In this document: positions 47,127 through 55,940 of the stretch, piece by piece
Layout of the letters: the number at the start of each line of letters is the position of its first letter
Position numbering within the stretch: position 1 is the stretch's first letter
Assembly (NCBI GenBank): GCA_963817885.1
Contig: CAWFQE010000003.1
Location: 558,001 to 622,000 of the forward strand
DNA from: CAVOHU01 sp963817885
GTDB lineage: Bacteria > Acidobacteriota > Vicinamibacteria > Vicinamibacterales > JAKQTR01
Length of the DNA: 64,000 nt
Direction: 5' to 3'
Notes under the pieces: model-generated
What the model saw: the letters and a program-made list of their open reading frames with translations, nothing else
The model's database searches: none
What the model was told of the DNA's origin: nothing
Made by a program: the position numbers and the translations under genes

Positions 47127-48965
47127 ATGACATCACTCCCGGAGGTTCCGCCCGGCTCGGGCGCCCCGCCGGGAGCGGCGTCCGCGGATCGAGAGACCGT
47201 ACCGAAGCCGCGCCGGCCCGTCCTGCACTGGGCGCTGCTCGTGACCGTCGTGTCGCTCATCGCCGGTGGTGTTGGCGGGGCGTTCTGGATGCTCCGCGGC
47301 ATCCATCCGGCCCCGGCGGATCCGTATCCAACGGTGTCGTCGTTCACGCAGGTCACCTCCAGCGGATCGACGCTTCCAAGCCTCTCCCCCGACGGCCAGT
47401 GGATCGCATTTGCCGGCGCTTCGTCGGGGAACTTCGACGTCTACCTGCAGAATGTCGATTCTCCGGGAGCGATCAACCTGACGTCCGATTCGAAGTCGAA
47501 CGACACCGAGCCTGCCTTCTCGCCGGACGGTGAGCGCATCGCCTTTCGCTCCGCGCGGCAGGGCGGGGGCATCTTCGTGATGACCCGCGGCGGCAAGGAC
47601 CCGCAGCGGTTGACCGACTTCGGCTACTCTCCGGCGTGGTCGCCCGACGGACGCTATCTGGCCGTGGCCTCCGAGGTGGCCGTGACGCCTGATGCGGGCC
47701 CGCTCGCCTCCGTGATCTGGATTGTGACGGTCGCCTCAGGCGAGAAACGACAGCTCGAGACGGGCGAGGCCCTCGCCCCGCACTGGTCTCCCCACCGCCT
47801 GCGCGTCGCGTACTCCGGAGCTTCCGAAACGGGCCGGCGCAGCATCTGGTCGGTGACGGTGGCGGGCCGGGCGACTCGACAGCTCACGACACATCCCTCC
47901 CACACGACGTTCTCGGATTGGGATCCGGTATGGTCGCCGGACGGTGGAGCCGTCTACTTCCTCAGCGATCGATCCGGGAAGCGCAATCTCTGGACGATCA
48001 GAGTCGACGAAGAGTCGGGAGCGCCGCTCGGGGAGCCGAGGCCGCTGACCGTGCCGGGCGACGTCACGTCGATCGCCATCTCGGGAGACGGCGCGCACCT
48101 GGCCTGTGCCTGGACCAGCGGATCCTCGAACATCCAGCGGTTGTCGATCGATCGGAACAGCGCGGCTGCCATTGACGATCCGGAGCGGGTGACGCAGGAC
48201 GGGGTGACCCCCACAAGCGTGGCCGCCTCACCCGACGGCGAGTGGGCCGTCTTCTCGTCGGGGCCCTCTCCCGAGCATCTGTTCGTGATTGGCTCGGACG
48301 GATCCGGACTGTGCCAGGTCTCGGCCGGATTGGGCGCCGACCTCGACCCGCTCTGGTCTCCTGACGGGCGACAGATTGTCTTCAGCGACGTGACCGCTGC
48401 CGGGGGCCAGTTGAAGATCATGGGTCGCGACGGGAGCGGCATCGAGACGATGTGCGAGGAGCGGGGCTGGCGTCACCCGGTGTGGTCCCGGGACGGGTCG
48501 CGCGTGGCGGCGGTGAATCGAAACGGGGAAATCGGCCTGTTCGATGCCGGCACGCGAGGCACTCCTCCGGGAGTGCGGTACCTGCTCCCTGCGGTACGAC
48601 AATCGGCGAGTCGAGGCACCGTGCCGCTGCTCTGGGACTGGTCGCCGGACATGACGCTGCTTGCGGGAGAGGACAGTTCAGGCCCGTTCGTGTACAACGT
48701 GACGTCGCAGGAGTGCGTGGGGCTCGTCGGATTCTCGGGGCCGAGCGCCTTCATGCCGGACAGCCGCCGGCTCCTGGTGGCCGACTCGAGGGGCAAGCTG
48801 CTGCTGGTCGATTCCGCCACCAGCGAACAGTCCGAGGTGCTGTCGGTCGCGCCGGATCACCTGGCAGGCATGTCGCTGTCGCGTGACGGGCGCCACGTGT
48901 TCATCCTGCGGGTATCGGATCGGCGGGAGATCTCCATCGCGACCCTCTCGAACGCCACGCGATAG
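47127..48965 (+). CDS. Membrane-anchored TolB-type beta-propeller protein
   Basis: 612 aa from the ATG at 47127; an in-frame ATG at 47109 is also possible and no strong ribosome site decides. One N-terminal span (about residues 37-57, WALLVTVVSLIAGGVGGAFW) follows a Pro-rich cytoplasmic tail. The rest is exported and made of PD40/WD40-like blades with the repeated phrase SPDGxxIAF or WSPDGR: LPSLSPDGQWIAFAGA, PAFSPDGERIAFRS, PAWSPDGRYLAVAS and so on. In Acidobacteriota this architecture usually forms the outer half of a Ser/Thr kinase; the kinase domain is absent here. Likely a periplasmic protein-binding scaffold. Confidence 0.82.
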   Translation: MTSLPEVPPGSGAPPGAASADRETVPKPRRPVLHWALLVTVVSLIAGGVGGAFWMLRGIHPAPADPYPTVSSFTQVTSSGSTLPSLSPDGQWIAFAGASSGNFDVYLQNVDSPGAINLTSDSKSNDTEPAFSPDGERIAFRSARQGGGIFVMTRGGKDPQRLTDFGYSPAWSPDGRYLAVASEVAVTPDAGPLASVIWIVTVASGEKRQLETGEALAPHWSPHRLRVAYSGASETGRRSIWSVTVAGRATRQLTTHPSHTTFSDWDPVWSPDGGAVYFLSDRSGKRNLWTIRVDEESGAPLGEPRPLTVPGDVTSIAISGDGAHLACAWTSGSSNIQRLSIDRNSAAAIDDPERVTQDGVTPTSVAASPDGEWAVFSSGPSPEHLFVIGSDGSGLCQVSAGLGADLDPLWSPDGRQIVFSDVTAAGGQLKIMGRDGSGIETMCEERGWRHPVWSRDGSRVAAVNRNGEIGLFDAGTRGTPPGVRYLLPAVRQSASRGTVPLLWDWSPDMTLLAGEDSSGPFVYNVTSQECVGLVGFSGPSAFMPDSRRLLVADSRGKLLLVDSATSEQSEVLSVAPDHLAGMSLSRDGRHVFILRVSDRREISIATLSNATR

Positions 48966-49000
48966 CCCGGCCCTCCGCTCACGCCGTTGCCGGCCGGAGC

Positions 49001-49022
49001 CCTGGTCGCGTGCCCGACCAGG
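49001..49022. terminator. Hairpin between convergent genes
   Basis: 8-bp perfect stem CCTGGTCG / CGACCAGG with loop CGTGCC. Its right arm abuts the stop codon of the minus-strand regulator (49023). Shared terminator for both convergent genes. Confidence 0.55.
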
Positions 49023-50708
49023 TCAGGCCTGCGCCCCCGACTCGTCACTTGGGCCCACGCCGTAGCGCCTGATCTTCCGCCACAAGGTCGCCCTGCTGAT
49101 GTTGAGCGCCTGGGCGGTGCGGCGGCGATTGCCCTTGAATCGGACGAGCGCCTGCGTGATGAGGTCGCGTTCGTGCCGCGTGATGTCGAATGACGACGCG
49201 GCGGCGGCGGTCCCGTCCGGCGCCTGCAGGTCGGCGGGCAGGTCCGAGACCGTGATCCGCGGGCCCGACACCAGGATGATGGCACTCTCGATGACGTGCT
49301 GCAGCTCCCGCACGTTGCCCGGCCACGGGTAGTCGATCAGCCTGGTCATGGCATCAGGCGAGATCGTGGGCGCCGGCTTGCCGCATCGCTCGGCGACGCG
49401 CTGCAACAGGGCCTGCGCGAGCGCCGGGATGGCCTCCCGCCGTTCCCGGAGTGGAGGAACCGTCAGCATGAACGCCGCAAGACGGTAGTAAAGGTCCTCC
49501 CGGAACCTGCCGGCCTGCACAGCCGACCTCAGGTCGTGGTTGGTCGCGGCGATGATGCGCGTGTTGACGCGGACGGTCTTCTCGCCGCCGACGCGCCGGA
49601 TTTCGCCGTCCTGCAGGGCTCGCAGGAGCTTCGCCTGCAGCGACAGCGGAATCTCGGCCACCTCGTCCAGGAACAGCGTGCCGTTGCTCGCCACTTCGAA
49701 CAGGCCCGCCTTGTCCCGCACGGCGTCGGTGAAGGCGCCGCGCACGTGGCCGAAGAGCTCCGACTCCAGCAGCATCTCCGGCATCGCGGCGCAGTTGATG
49801 CACACCAGCGGACCTCGCGCCCGGGCGCTCTGCTCATGAATCATGCGGACCACGGCTTCCTTGCCGGTGCCGCTCTCGCCGCTCACGAGCACGGTCGTAT
49901 CGAGCGGAGCCACGCGAGCGGCCAGCTCGAAGGTGGCCCGGAGGGGCTGGCTGACCAGCACGACGTGGTGCGCGTGCGCATAGTCCGACACGCGCCTGCG
50001 CAGGCGCTCGAGTTCCGCCGATTGACGGACGCTGCCGCGCTCCCGCCTGGCCGCGGCCAGGCGCTCGGTGCGCACCTTCTCGCTGATGCGAACGACTTCG
50101 ATCGAGAGCTCAGGGCCGCGGAACTCGGTCCGGAGCCGCTCCGCATCGTTGCCCCAGCTGCCGGAGTCTCGGCCGACGATCACGCACTCGGCGGCGTTCG
50201 CGGCCGCGCAGGCTGTCTCCTGGAAGTAGATCTCCAGGCCGGTGCACGCGCTGGCGTATCCGCTCGCGTACCCGACCAGCGACCAGCACACCGGATCCTG
50301 GCTGATGCCGTGGTGAAAGACGTGCTGCTCGGCCTCGTAGGAATGGCGGCACACCCCGTGTGCCTCGAACCGGCCGGCCTCTTCGTCGTAATCGAGGCGC
50401 GGCATGTCGGCGAGCACGAAGCCCTCGAGCGAGTGCAGCGCCGGCCCGAGCGCCAGACCCTCGAGCGGATCGCGCCAGGCGAACTGGTCGCGCAGGGCGA
50501 GGGCGTCGTGGTAGCCGTCGGCGTATCCGAAACGCATCAACATGCAGCGCGCATGGTCGCTCCCGAGCGTGCCAATCAGCTCCTTGCGAAGCAGCCCCAT
50601 GGCCGCCGCACTGAGAATCATCACGCGCTGTTCGTGCATCCAGATCTGGCCGACGTCGCGCCGGAAATCCAGCAGCTCCGACGGCTGCAAGTCTCTGTGG
50701 GTGGTCAT
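49023..50708 (-). CDS. Sigma-54-dependent activator with XylR-N/V4R-type sensor domain
   Basis: About 561 aa from the ATG at 50708 (MTTHRDLQPSELLD); an ATG at 50771 would add 21 residues. Sensor part: an XylR_N-like region (about 10-95, ELLDFRRDVGQIWMHEQRVM) and a V4R-like region (about 120-205, with Cys residues at GVCRHSYEAEQH and AECVIVG), then a linker coiled coil. AAA+ domain: GESGTGKE (Walker A), ELFGHVRGAFTDAVRD, LFLDEVAEIPLS (Walker B), and an R-finger region REDLYYRLA. The sigma-54 contact loop reads GAFTDA, not GAFTGA. C-terminal Fis-type HTH: NRRRTAQALNISRATLWRKI. XylR/DmpR relatives bind aromatic effectors. Divergent from the archaemetzincin gene. Confidence 0.92.
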   Translation of the reverse strand: MTTHRDLQPSELLDFRRDVGQIWMHEQRVMILSAAAMGLLRKELIGTLGSDHARCMLMRFGYADGYHDALALRDQFAWRDPLEGLALGPALHSLEGFVLADMPRLDYDEEAGRFEAHGVCRHSYEAEQHVFHHGISQDPVCWSLVGYASGYASACTGLEIYFQETACAAANAAECVIVGRDSGSWGNDAERLRTEFRGPELSIEVVRISEKVRTERLAAARRERGSVRQSAELERLRRRVSDYAHAHHVVLVSQPLRATFELAARVAPLDTTVLVSGESGTGKEAVVRMIHEQSARARGPLVCINCAAMPEMLLESELFGHVRGAFTDAVRDKAGLFEVASNGTLFLDEVAEIPLSLQAKLLRALQDGEIRRVGGEKTVRVNTRIIAATNHDLRSAVQAGRFREDLYYRLAAFMLTVPPLRERREAIPALAQALLQRVAERCGKPAPTISPDAMTRLIDYPWPGNVRELQHVIESAIILVSGPRITVSDLPADLQAPDGTAAAASSFDITRHERDLITQALVRFKGNRRRTAQALNISRATLWRKIRRYGVGPSDESGAQA

Positions 50709-50821
50709 GATGTTTCGGTCCCGGGGGCGTCCGAGATCGAAGGGGGGCGAGGCGGTACTCGAGTTCAGCATACACCTGAGACGGGCTCAATGTGACACAA
50801 GGACGGTTCATTGTGCGGCGC

Positions 50822-50842
50822 TGTGTTTCAGAATGAAACACA
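50822..50842. promoter_or_regulatory. Perfect 9-3-9 inverted repeat, probable activator binding site
   Basis: TGTGTTTCA-GAA-TGAAACACA, in the 297-nt divergent gap between the sigma-54 activator (start 50708) and the archaemetzincin (start 51006). Fis-type activators bind such dyads upstream of their promoters. A shorter palindrome TGTGACACA lies at 50791-50799. No clean -24/-12 element; the best plus-strand GG-N10-GC match after 50850 is weak. Confidence 0.6.
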
Positions 50843-51005
50843 CCAGAATGGGCTGCGGGCCAGCCTGCCCGATGCCGCGGCCAGATCCCGGTCGTTCACG
50901 CCGCCCGCGGCTTCCCTCCATGGCCTGTCTCGTGCATTGGATGTTCAGCAGGTGATCGGTCCGTTCGGAAGATCGGCAGCCCCCGTCGTCCCCGCTGAGG
51001 CACCG

Positions 51006-51941
51006 ATGCGGCCTGATATGCACGGGCGACGGGACCGGGTGCGAGCACTCGGCCCGATGGTCGACATGCCGGCGGAGTTGCGCCGGGCGTGCGAACCGGA
51101 CGCGGCGTTCGAGCCGATTCCGGACCCGGCACCGCACGATTGGCTCGCGACCCACGACGAGCAGGGCCAGACGTTCGAGCAGTTCTGCAGCACCGAGTCG
51201 AAAATCGATCCGGCGGCGAGCCGCGTCTACCTGCAGCCGTTCGATGATCTGCCGCCCTCCGCATCTCCCTGTCTCGAGGCGGTCGCGTCCTTCTGCCGGG
51301 CGTTCTTCTGCCTCGAGGTCTCGGTGCTGCCGCCCCTCACGCTGGACGCCCGGGCGGCTGCAACCCGGATCGACTGGCAGTCAGGGGCGCCGCAGACCTA
51401 CGCGGGCGACCTGCTCGTCGGCCTGGCGGCGGCCGGCCGCCCCGCCGACGCGCTCTGCGTGATGGGCGTGACGCTGCGGGACCTGTATCCGCACGCGGTC
51501 GTGAACTTCGCGTTCGGCGAGGCATCCGAGCAGCGCCGGGTCGGCGTATTCAGCATGGCCCGCTTCGGCCCGCCGTATTGTGACCAGTCGCGCCAGGCGG
51601 TCCGGGAAGTCCTGACCCGGCGTTGCTGTCGCGTGGTGGCGCACGAGATCTGCCACATCATCGGGATCCAGCACTGCATCTACTACCGGTGCCTGATGAA
51701 CGGATCGGCCGACATGGCGGAGAGCGACCGGCGGCCGCTGCACATCTGCCCGGTGGATCTCCGGAAGCTGCACTGGGCGATCCATTTCGACATTGTCGAG
51801 CGGTACCGCCGGCTTCAGCGGTTCTGGCACGACACGGGCTACGACGACGAAGTCAGGTGGATCGAGCGTCGCCTGCCGCACGTGCAGTTCGGCTGGAGAA
51901 GGCTCTCGGGACATCCTGAACGACGCGTGGACGAGACCTGA
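51006..51941 (+). CDS. Archaemetzincin-family zinc metalloprotease
   Basis: 311 aa from the ATG at 51006 (GAGG 6 nt upstream); the frame is open to 50811, so a longer form cannot be excluded. It contains the full archaemetzincin signature: HEICHIIGIQHCIYYRCLMN (HExxHxxGxxHCxxxxCxM, first His about residue 213), then DRRPLHICPVDLRKL with the further Cys. Three His bind the catalytic zinc and the Cys cluster a structural one. Upstream is the family block VYLQPFDDLPPSASPCLEA, and VVNFAFGEAS precedes the catalytic helix. No signal peptide; cytoplasmic. Archaemetzincins are found in archaea and vertebrates and less often in bacteria. Likely controlled by the divergent sigma-54 activator. Confidence 0.92.
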   Translation: MRPDMHGRRDRVRALGPMVDMPAELRRACEPDAAFEPIPDPAPHDWLATHDEQGQTFEQFCSTESKIDPAASRVYLQPFDDLPPSASPCLEAVASFCRAFFCLEVSVLPPLTLDARAAATRIDWQSGAPQTYAGDLLVGLAAAGRPADALCVMGVTLRDLYPHAVVNFAFGEASEQRRVGVFSMARFGPPYCDQSRQAVREVLTRRCCRVVAHEICHIIGIQHCIYYRCLMNGSADMAESDRRPLHICPVDLRKLHWAIHFDIVERYRRLQRFWHDTGYDDEVRWIERRLPHVQFGWRRLSGHPERRVDET

Positions 51942-51952
51942 GACCCGAAACG

Positions 51953-53191
51953 CTACAGGAGCCCCACGAAGCGCGCCGGCTCGATCGCGTACCCCGGGAA
52001 CACCGGGGCGGGATCCGGAACGCGCAGGTGTTTCACGACCAGTTCCCCGAAGACGTCGCGGAAATCCGTCGTCACCGCGAGATCGCGTCCGTCGTAGAGC
52101 TGGTCAGGCAGAAGCCCCGGCCACCGGCCCAGCACGCGCCCGCCACGGACGTCTCCGCCAATCACGAACATCGCGTTGCCGTGTCCGTGGTCGGTGCCTC
52201 CGTTCCCGTTCTGCTTCACCGTGCGTCCGAACTCCGACATGGTCACGATGACGACGTCGTCCAGCCGATCGTCCAGATCTGCCGTGAGGGCGGCAAGGCC
52301 TCTGGCGAAGTCGTCGAGGCGTGCGGCCAGCTGGCCGATCGCCGCGCCCTGATTGACGTGAGTGTCCCAGCCGCCGACCTCGGCGAATGCGACCTGCACT
52401 CCGACATCCGCCTTCACGAGCTGCGCGATCTCCCTGAGCGAGTTTCCGAAGGCAGACCGCGGATAGTCCGCGCCGGGAGCGGGCTGGTATGTGGGGGAGA
52501 CAGCGGACTTCAGCATCCTGACCGCGTCGAACGCCTCGCGGCCCTGCGTGCGCAGCCTCTCGTCCGGAGAGGCCAGGTACTCTTCCGCGAATGCCCCTGG
52601 CAATGACGCAGAACCTCCCCGGACGCCGAACTGCGGCAGCGGACCGAGCGCGAGAGCCGGCGCCTTCCCGAGCAGTGTGCGCGGAAGCTGAGGCGTCACC
52701 GCGACGGCGCGGAACGGCGTCCGCGACGGATCGCTGGACACTGTCAGCACTCGATTGAGCCAGCCGTCAGCCGTGTTCTTGTCGCCCGGGGTTGCGCTCT
52801 CCATGTAGTCCTGGGCATCGAAGTGCGAGCGGGTCGGGTCGGGGGAGCCACAGGCATGGATCACGCCGAGGTGCCCTCGATCGAAGATCGGCTTGAGGGG
52901 AGCAAGCCGCGGGTGGAACGCGAAGAACCCATCCAGGTCGATCGCGCCGTCGCCAACGACGCCCGGCCGCGGCACCCCGATGAGCGGACGCGAGGCAAAA
53001 TACGACGTCTCGCCGTAAGGGACGATCACGCTGAGGCCGTCGACGGCGCCTCGCTGGAAGATCGCAATCAGGACCTTTCGGCGCGCGGGCACGCCGGCCG
53101 CCTCGACCGTCCGTGAGAGAAAGCGGGGCCCGAGCCCAAGCGTGACGAGCGCCAGGGCGCCATCCTTCAGGAACACTCGACGAGTGAGCAT
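51953..53191 (-). CDS. DUF1501 protein with Tat signal
   Basis: 412 aa from the ATG at 53191. The N-terminus MLTRRVFLKDGALALVTLG is a textbook twin-arginine signal, so it is exported folded. Sulfatase/phosphatase-like fold motifs of DUF1501 follow: LIAIFQRGAVDGLSVIVPYG, HACGSPDPTRSHFDAQDYME, FAEVGGWDTHVNQG and VTMSEFGRTVKQNGNGGTDH. Starts 8 nt after the DUF1800 stop; these two families are standard partners. Function of the pair is not established; it may act on extracellular polymers. Frame intact. Confidence 0.9.
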   Translation of the reverse strand: MLTRRVFLKDGALALVTLGLGPRFLSRTVEAAGVPARRKVLIAIFQRGAVDGLSVIVPYGETSYFASRPLIGVPRPGVVGDGAIDLDGFFAFHPRLAPLKPIFDRGHLGVIHACGSPDPTRSHFDAQDYMESATPGDKNTADGWLNRVLTVSSDPSRTPFRAVAVTPQLPRTLLGKAPALALGPLPQFGVRGGSASLPGAFAEEYLASPDERLRTQGREAFDAVRMLKSAVSPTYQPAPGADYPRSAFGNSLREIAQLVKADVGVQVAFAEVGGWDTHVNQGAAIGQLAARLDDFARGLAALTADLDDRLDDVVIVTMSEFGRTVKQNGNGGTDHGHGNAMFVIGGDVRGGRVLGRWPGLLPDQLYDGRDLAVTTDFRDVFGELVVKHLRVPDPAPVFPGYAIEPARFVGLL

Positions 53192-53199
53192 ATGACCTC

Positions 53200-54912
53200 T
53201 CAACGACGCTGGAATTCCGGCGACCCGAGCGCAAGCGCGGCCTCCTCGGGCAGGCTGGTTTGGCGCTCCAGGACGGAAGACGTTGCGCGAGTCTCGTAAG
53301 GCCCAATCAACACGCGAGGCATCCGGGTCCGCTCGACCGCCGGGTCGGTCGACCCCAGAAGGCCCGGCAGGTCGACGACGATGCCGGGCAGCCGGTTGGA
53401 CGAGAGGGCCGTCGCGAAGCTCATCCGATCGAGCAGCGCGCCGGCAGTCGACCATCCGTCGGCGCGGTCCGCGTAACCGGTCGGCGGCAGACATCCGTAG
53501 ACGGGCATTCCGAGCAGGCGCAGCGCATTGACCGCTGGTGCGGCATGGTCGATGCGCGCGTGGGTCGCGCGCAGGGCGCTGACCACGAACTCGAACGGCG
53601 TCTTCAGCTTGGCCCGGTACGCGGCCGGCGACGTGAACTCTCTCGACAGCAGGATCGTCCGGACGACCTCCCGGAGGTCGCCGCCGGTTTCCCGAAACCG
53701 CGCCGCCGCCCGATCCACGAGCGTCGGTGGCGGATCGTCGGCAACCAGCCGCCGCACCAGCTTGGTCGCGATGAAGCGCGCCGTGGCGGGTTGGCTGGCG
53801 AGGATGTCCAGGACCGCGTCGCCGTCACTCTTGCCGCCGCCGGCCTTGATCACATGGCCGAGCACCACCTTGCGTCCCTCGTCGTGGCGGCGAGGGTCGA
53901 AGGCGAAGCCGCCGCCGTTGTAGGGTCCCGCGATGGTCCAGCCCGTGAAACATCTGGCGACCTCGGTCACGTCGCGCTGCGTGTAGCCGCCGTCCACGCC
54001 GAGCGTGTGAAGCTCCATCAGCTCGCGTGCGTAGTTCTCGTTGAGGCCGGAGCGCCCCGGCGCAGGCCTGGCCGGAGGTTTGGCAGGCGGGCTCGCCATC
54101 GATCGCATGCCCGGCCGCACGGCCCCGGGTTCCGCCCTCCTCGCCGGGTGCGGCCCACCCGGGTCGGTGCTCAGCCAGTTGTCGAGATAGAAGAGCATCG
54201 CCGGGCTCTGGGCCACCGCGCCCAGCAGGTCACGAAATCGGCCGAACACCCGCGGACGGATGATCGATTGCTCGTAGTCGGCCAGGTAGATCCGGACCGG
54301 GCCCTTGCCGATGAACACGTTGAAGTGGTTGAACCAGAAGTCGACGAGCACCTCCTGGAGCTGCCGTTCGCTGTAGACGGCACGCAGGATCTTCTGCTCG
54401 AAGAGGTCGGTCTGTATCTCCCGCTCGCGTTTGAACACTTCCGGCTCCGGGGCGCGCGGGGTGGAAGGCGCTGCCGCTGCGCTGGCCCCGCCCTCCTTCG
54501 ATGGCGAACGCGCGGCCGCCCTTTCGGCGACCCGCCGTCTTCGCTCCGCATCCGCCGGCTTCACGTAGTCCTCGGCGAGGGTGCGGGGCGAGGCCGCCAG
54601 GGTCGGCAGCGTCGCCAGGCGCGCCTCGAGGCGGGAGTCGTCCATCCGCTCCGGGTGAAGCTGCAGATCGATGAAGGCCTTGATGCCGAGCCGTGCGACC
54701 TGCTCCGCCTCGCCCGGACGTGGCCCGAATGTCGATCGACTCAGCAGGTGGGTGACGGCCCGCTCGTCGGAGGACGCTGAGACAGCAGGCGGGCTCTGAT
54801 GATCCTCGGCCGTCACAGGCGCCGTGCGAAGAGCGCACCCTGCCATTGTTGCCAGTATGGCGACGCCACCGAGCGCACAGACGCGACCGACGCCCCGGTC
54901 CGCGATTGGCAT
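53200..54912 (-). CDS. DUF1800 lipoprotein
   Basis: 570 aa. A lipoprotein-type signal (GVAILATMAGCALRTA, Cys near residue 26) precedes DUF1800 features: RAVTHLLSRSTFGPRPGEAE at the N-terminus, QEVLVDFWFNHFNVFIGKGP, LGAVAQSPAMLFYLDNW, NENYARELMELHTLGVDGGY and DVTEVARCFTGWTI. These form the conserved core. Two low-complexity inserts, Ala/Arg/Ser-rich near 110-155 and Pro/Ala-rich near 260-285, are variable loops. Upstream gene of a two-gene operon with the Tat-exported DUF1501 protein. Molecular function unknown. Confidence 0.9.
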   Translation of the reverse strand: MPIADRGVGRVCALGGVAILATMAGCALRTAPVTAEDHQSPPAVSASSDERAVTHLLSRSTFGPRPGEAEQVARLGIKAFIDLQLHPERMDDSRLEARLATLPTLAASPRTLAEDYVKPADAERRRRVAERAAARSPSKEGGASAAAAPSTPRAPEPEVFKREREIQTDLFEQKILRAVYSERQLQEVLVDFWFNHFNVFIGKGPVRIYLADYEQSIIRPRVFGRFRDLLGAVAQSPAMLFYLDNWLSTDPGGPHPARRAEPGAVRPGMRSMASPPAKPPARPAPGRSGLNENYARELMELHTLGVDGGYTQRDVTEVARCFTGWTIAGPYNGGGFAFDPRRHDEGRKVVLGHVIKAGGGKSDGDAVLDILASQPATARFIATKLVRRLVADDPPPTLVDRAAARFRETGGDLREVVRTILLSREFTSPAAYRAKLKTPFEFVVSALRATHARIDHAAPAVNALRLLGMPVYGCLPPTGYADRADGWSTAGALLDRMSFATALSSNRLPGIVVDLPGLLGSTDPAVERTRMPRVLIGPYETRATSSVLERQTSLPEEAALALGSPEFQRR

Positions 54913-55292
54913 GGTTTGAGACTCCAGGTTGCCCTAATCCTATTAGACCAATCAGGATTGAAAAGGTCGCACGCCAGTGGCCGGCCGCCCGGGATCTGCG
55001 GTCGACCTGTCAGGGCCATCCGGTGGAATGCCCGACGCCGGCGGGGGTATCATCTGCTGCCTGGTTCGACTCGTTGCCCACCCACATGGAGGTCACAATG
55101 GTTCATCGTCGGCTGGCTTGCCGGGAGGCTCGTCGCCAAGATGTAGGCGAGACGCCGTCATCCGGATTATCCCTGTCAACCCGGCCGGAAAACGCGGGGA
55201 GTTCTCTGCCTCTGCGATGTAACATCCGACGCCACCTCCCGGTCTAACTCCATCGACCTCTCATCCTGCAGCCCGGTCGAACAGGGAACGCG
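54913..55292. other. Divergent intergenic region upstream of two DUF1501-type clusters
   Basis: 380 nt without a convincing gene. Next to the DUF1800 start lies an AT-rich stretch (54931-54966) with the inverted repeat AATCCT (54936-54941) / AGGATT (54954-54959). On the minus strand this includes TAATAG and TAGGAT, possible -10 boxes. The rest (54970-55290) shows short frames only. Probable shared promoter region for both clusters. Confidence 0.45.
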
Positions 55293-55882
55293 ATGCCAAC
55301 CAGCACACTGGTTCACTCGAATCCGCCTGCGACGTTGATGCGGGCGTTGTCTGACGCGGAGCGCGAGGAAATGGCGGCCCTCGGAATCCTCTCACGCGAC
55401 GGCGGGGTCGTCGAGGCTCCGCCCGCGCCAGATCGCGCATCTGCCGACGGGCCCATCGAAAAGCGTGCGATCCGGGCGGGCTCGGTCCTGAACGAGGCGT
55501 ACGACTACGCGACGGCCGTCCTCGTTCACGCGCGGGCTGCGGTTCGACATCGGCGACAAGACGATGCTCATGATCTCGGGGACGGCGAGCATCGACGACG
55601 CAGGACTGACCAGGCACATCGGCGATTTCCGCGCGCAGCTCTGGCGGACTTATCGCAACATCACCGCGCTGCTCGAGTCGGAGGGCGCGACCTGGCACGA
55701 CATCGTCCGGACCACCTGCTACCTGCGCGACATCGAGCGCGACTACAAGAGACTTCAACGAGGTGCGCACGGCATTCTTCACCTGGCTCGGCCTCGACCC
55801 GCTGCCCGCGAGCACCGGCATCCAGGCGAGGCTCTGCCGCGAGGACCTGCTCGTCGAGATCGAGGCGATCGCCATCATGCCG
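55293..55882 (+). pseudogene. RidA/YjgF-like protein, frameshifted
   Basis: ATG at 55293. Three frames join into one RidA-type protein of about 195 aa: an N-terminal extension (MPTSTLVHSNPPATLMRALS), SFTRGLRFDIGDKTMLMISG, TASIDDAGLTRHIGDFRAQL, WHDIVRTTCYLRDIERDYKD and PASTGIQARLCREDLLVEIE. RidA proteins deaminate reactive enamines and imines. An extra C near 55521 and an extra A near 55750 break the frame. The stop is not identifiable; 55882 marks the last recognisable residues. The Arg that binds substrate (ARLCRED) is present. Same indel-rich block as the next genes. Confidence 0.65.
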
Positions 55883-55940
55883 TGCGGCCGGCGCGCGGAC
55901 CTTCCGCGCGAAGCGGCGAGCCCACTGCGCGGTCTGCTCC

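Noticed and set aside
49600..49780. GAFTDA instead of GAFTGA as evidence of a dead activator
   Set aside because: The Phe-Thr core is intact and variation at the fifth position is known among working activators.
50811..51005. Longer archaemetzincin N-terminus from 50811
   Set aside because: Those residues lack family features and cover the regulatory dyad; the ATG at 51006 has a better ribosome site.
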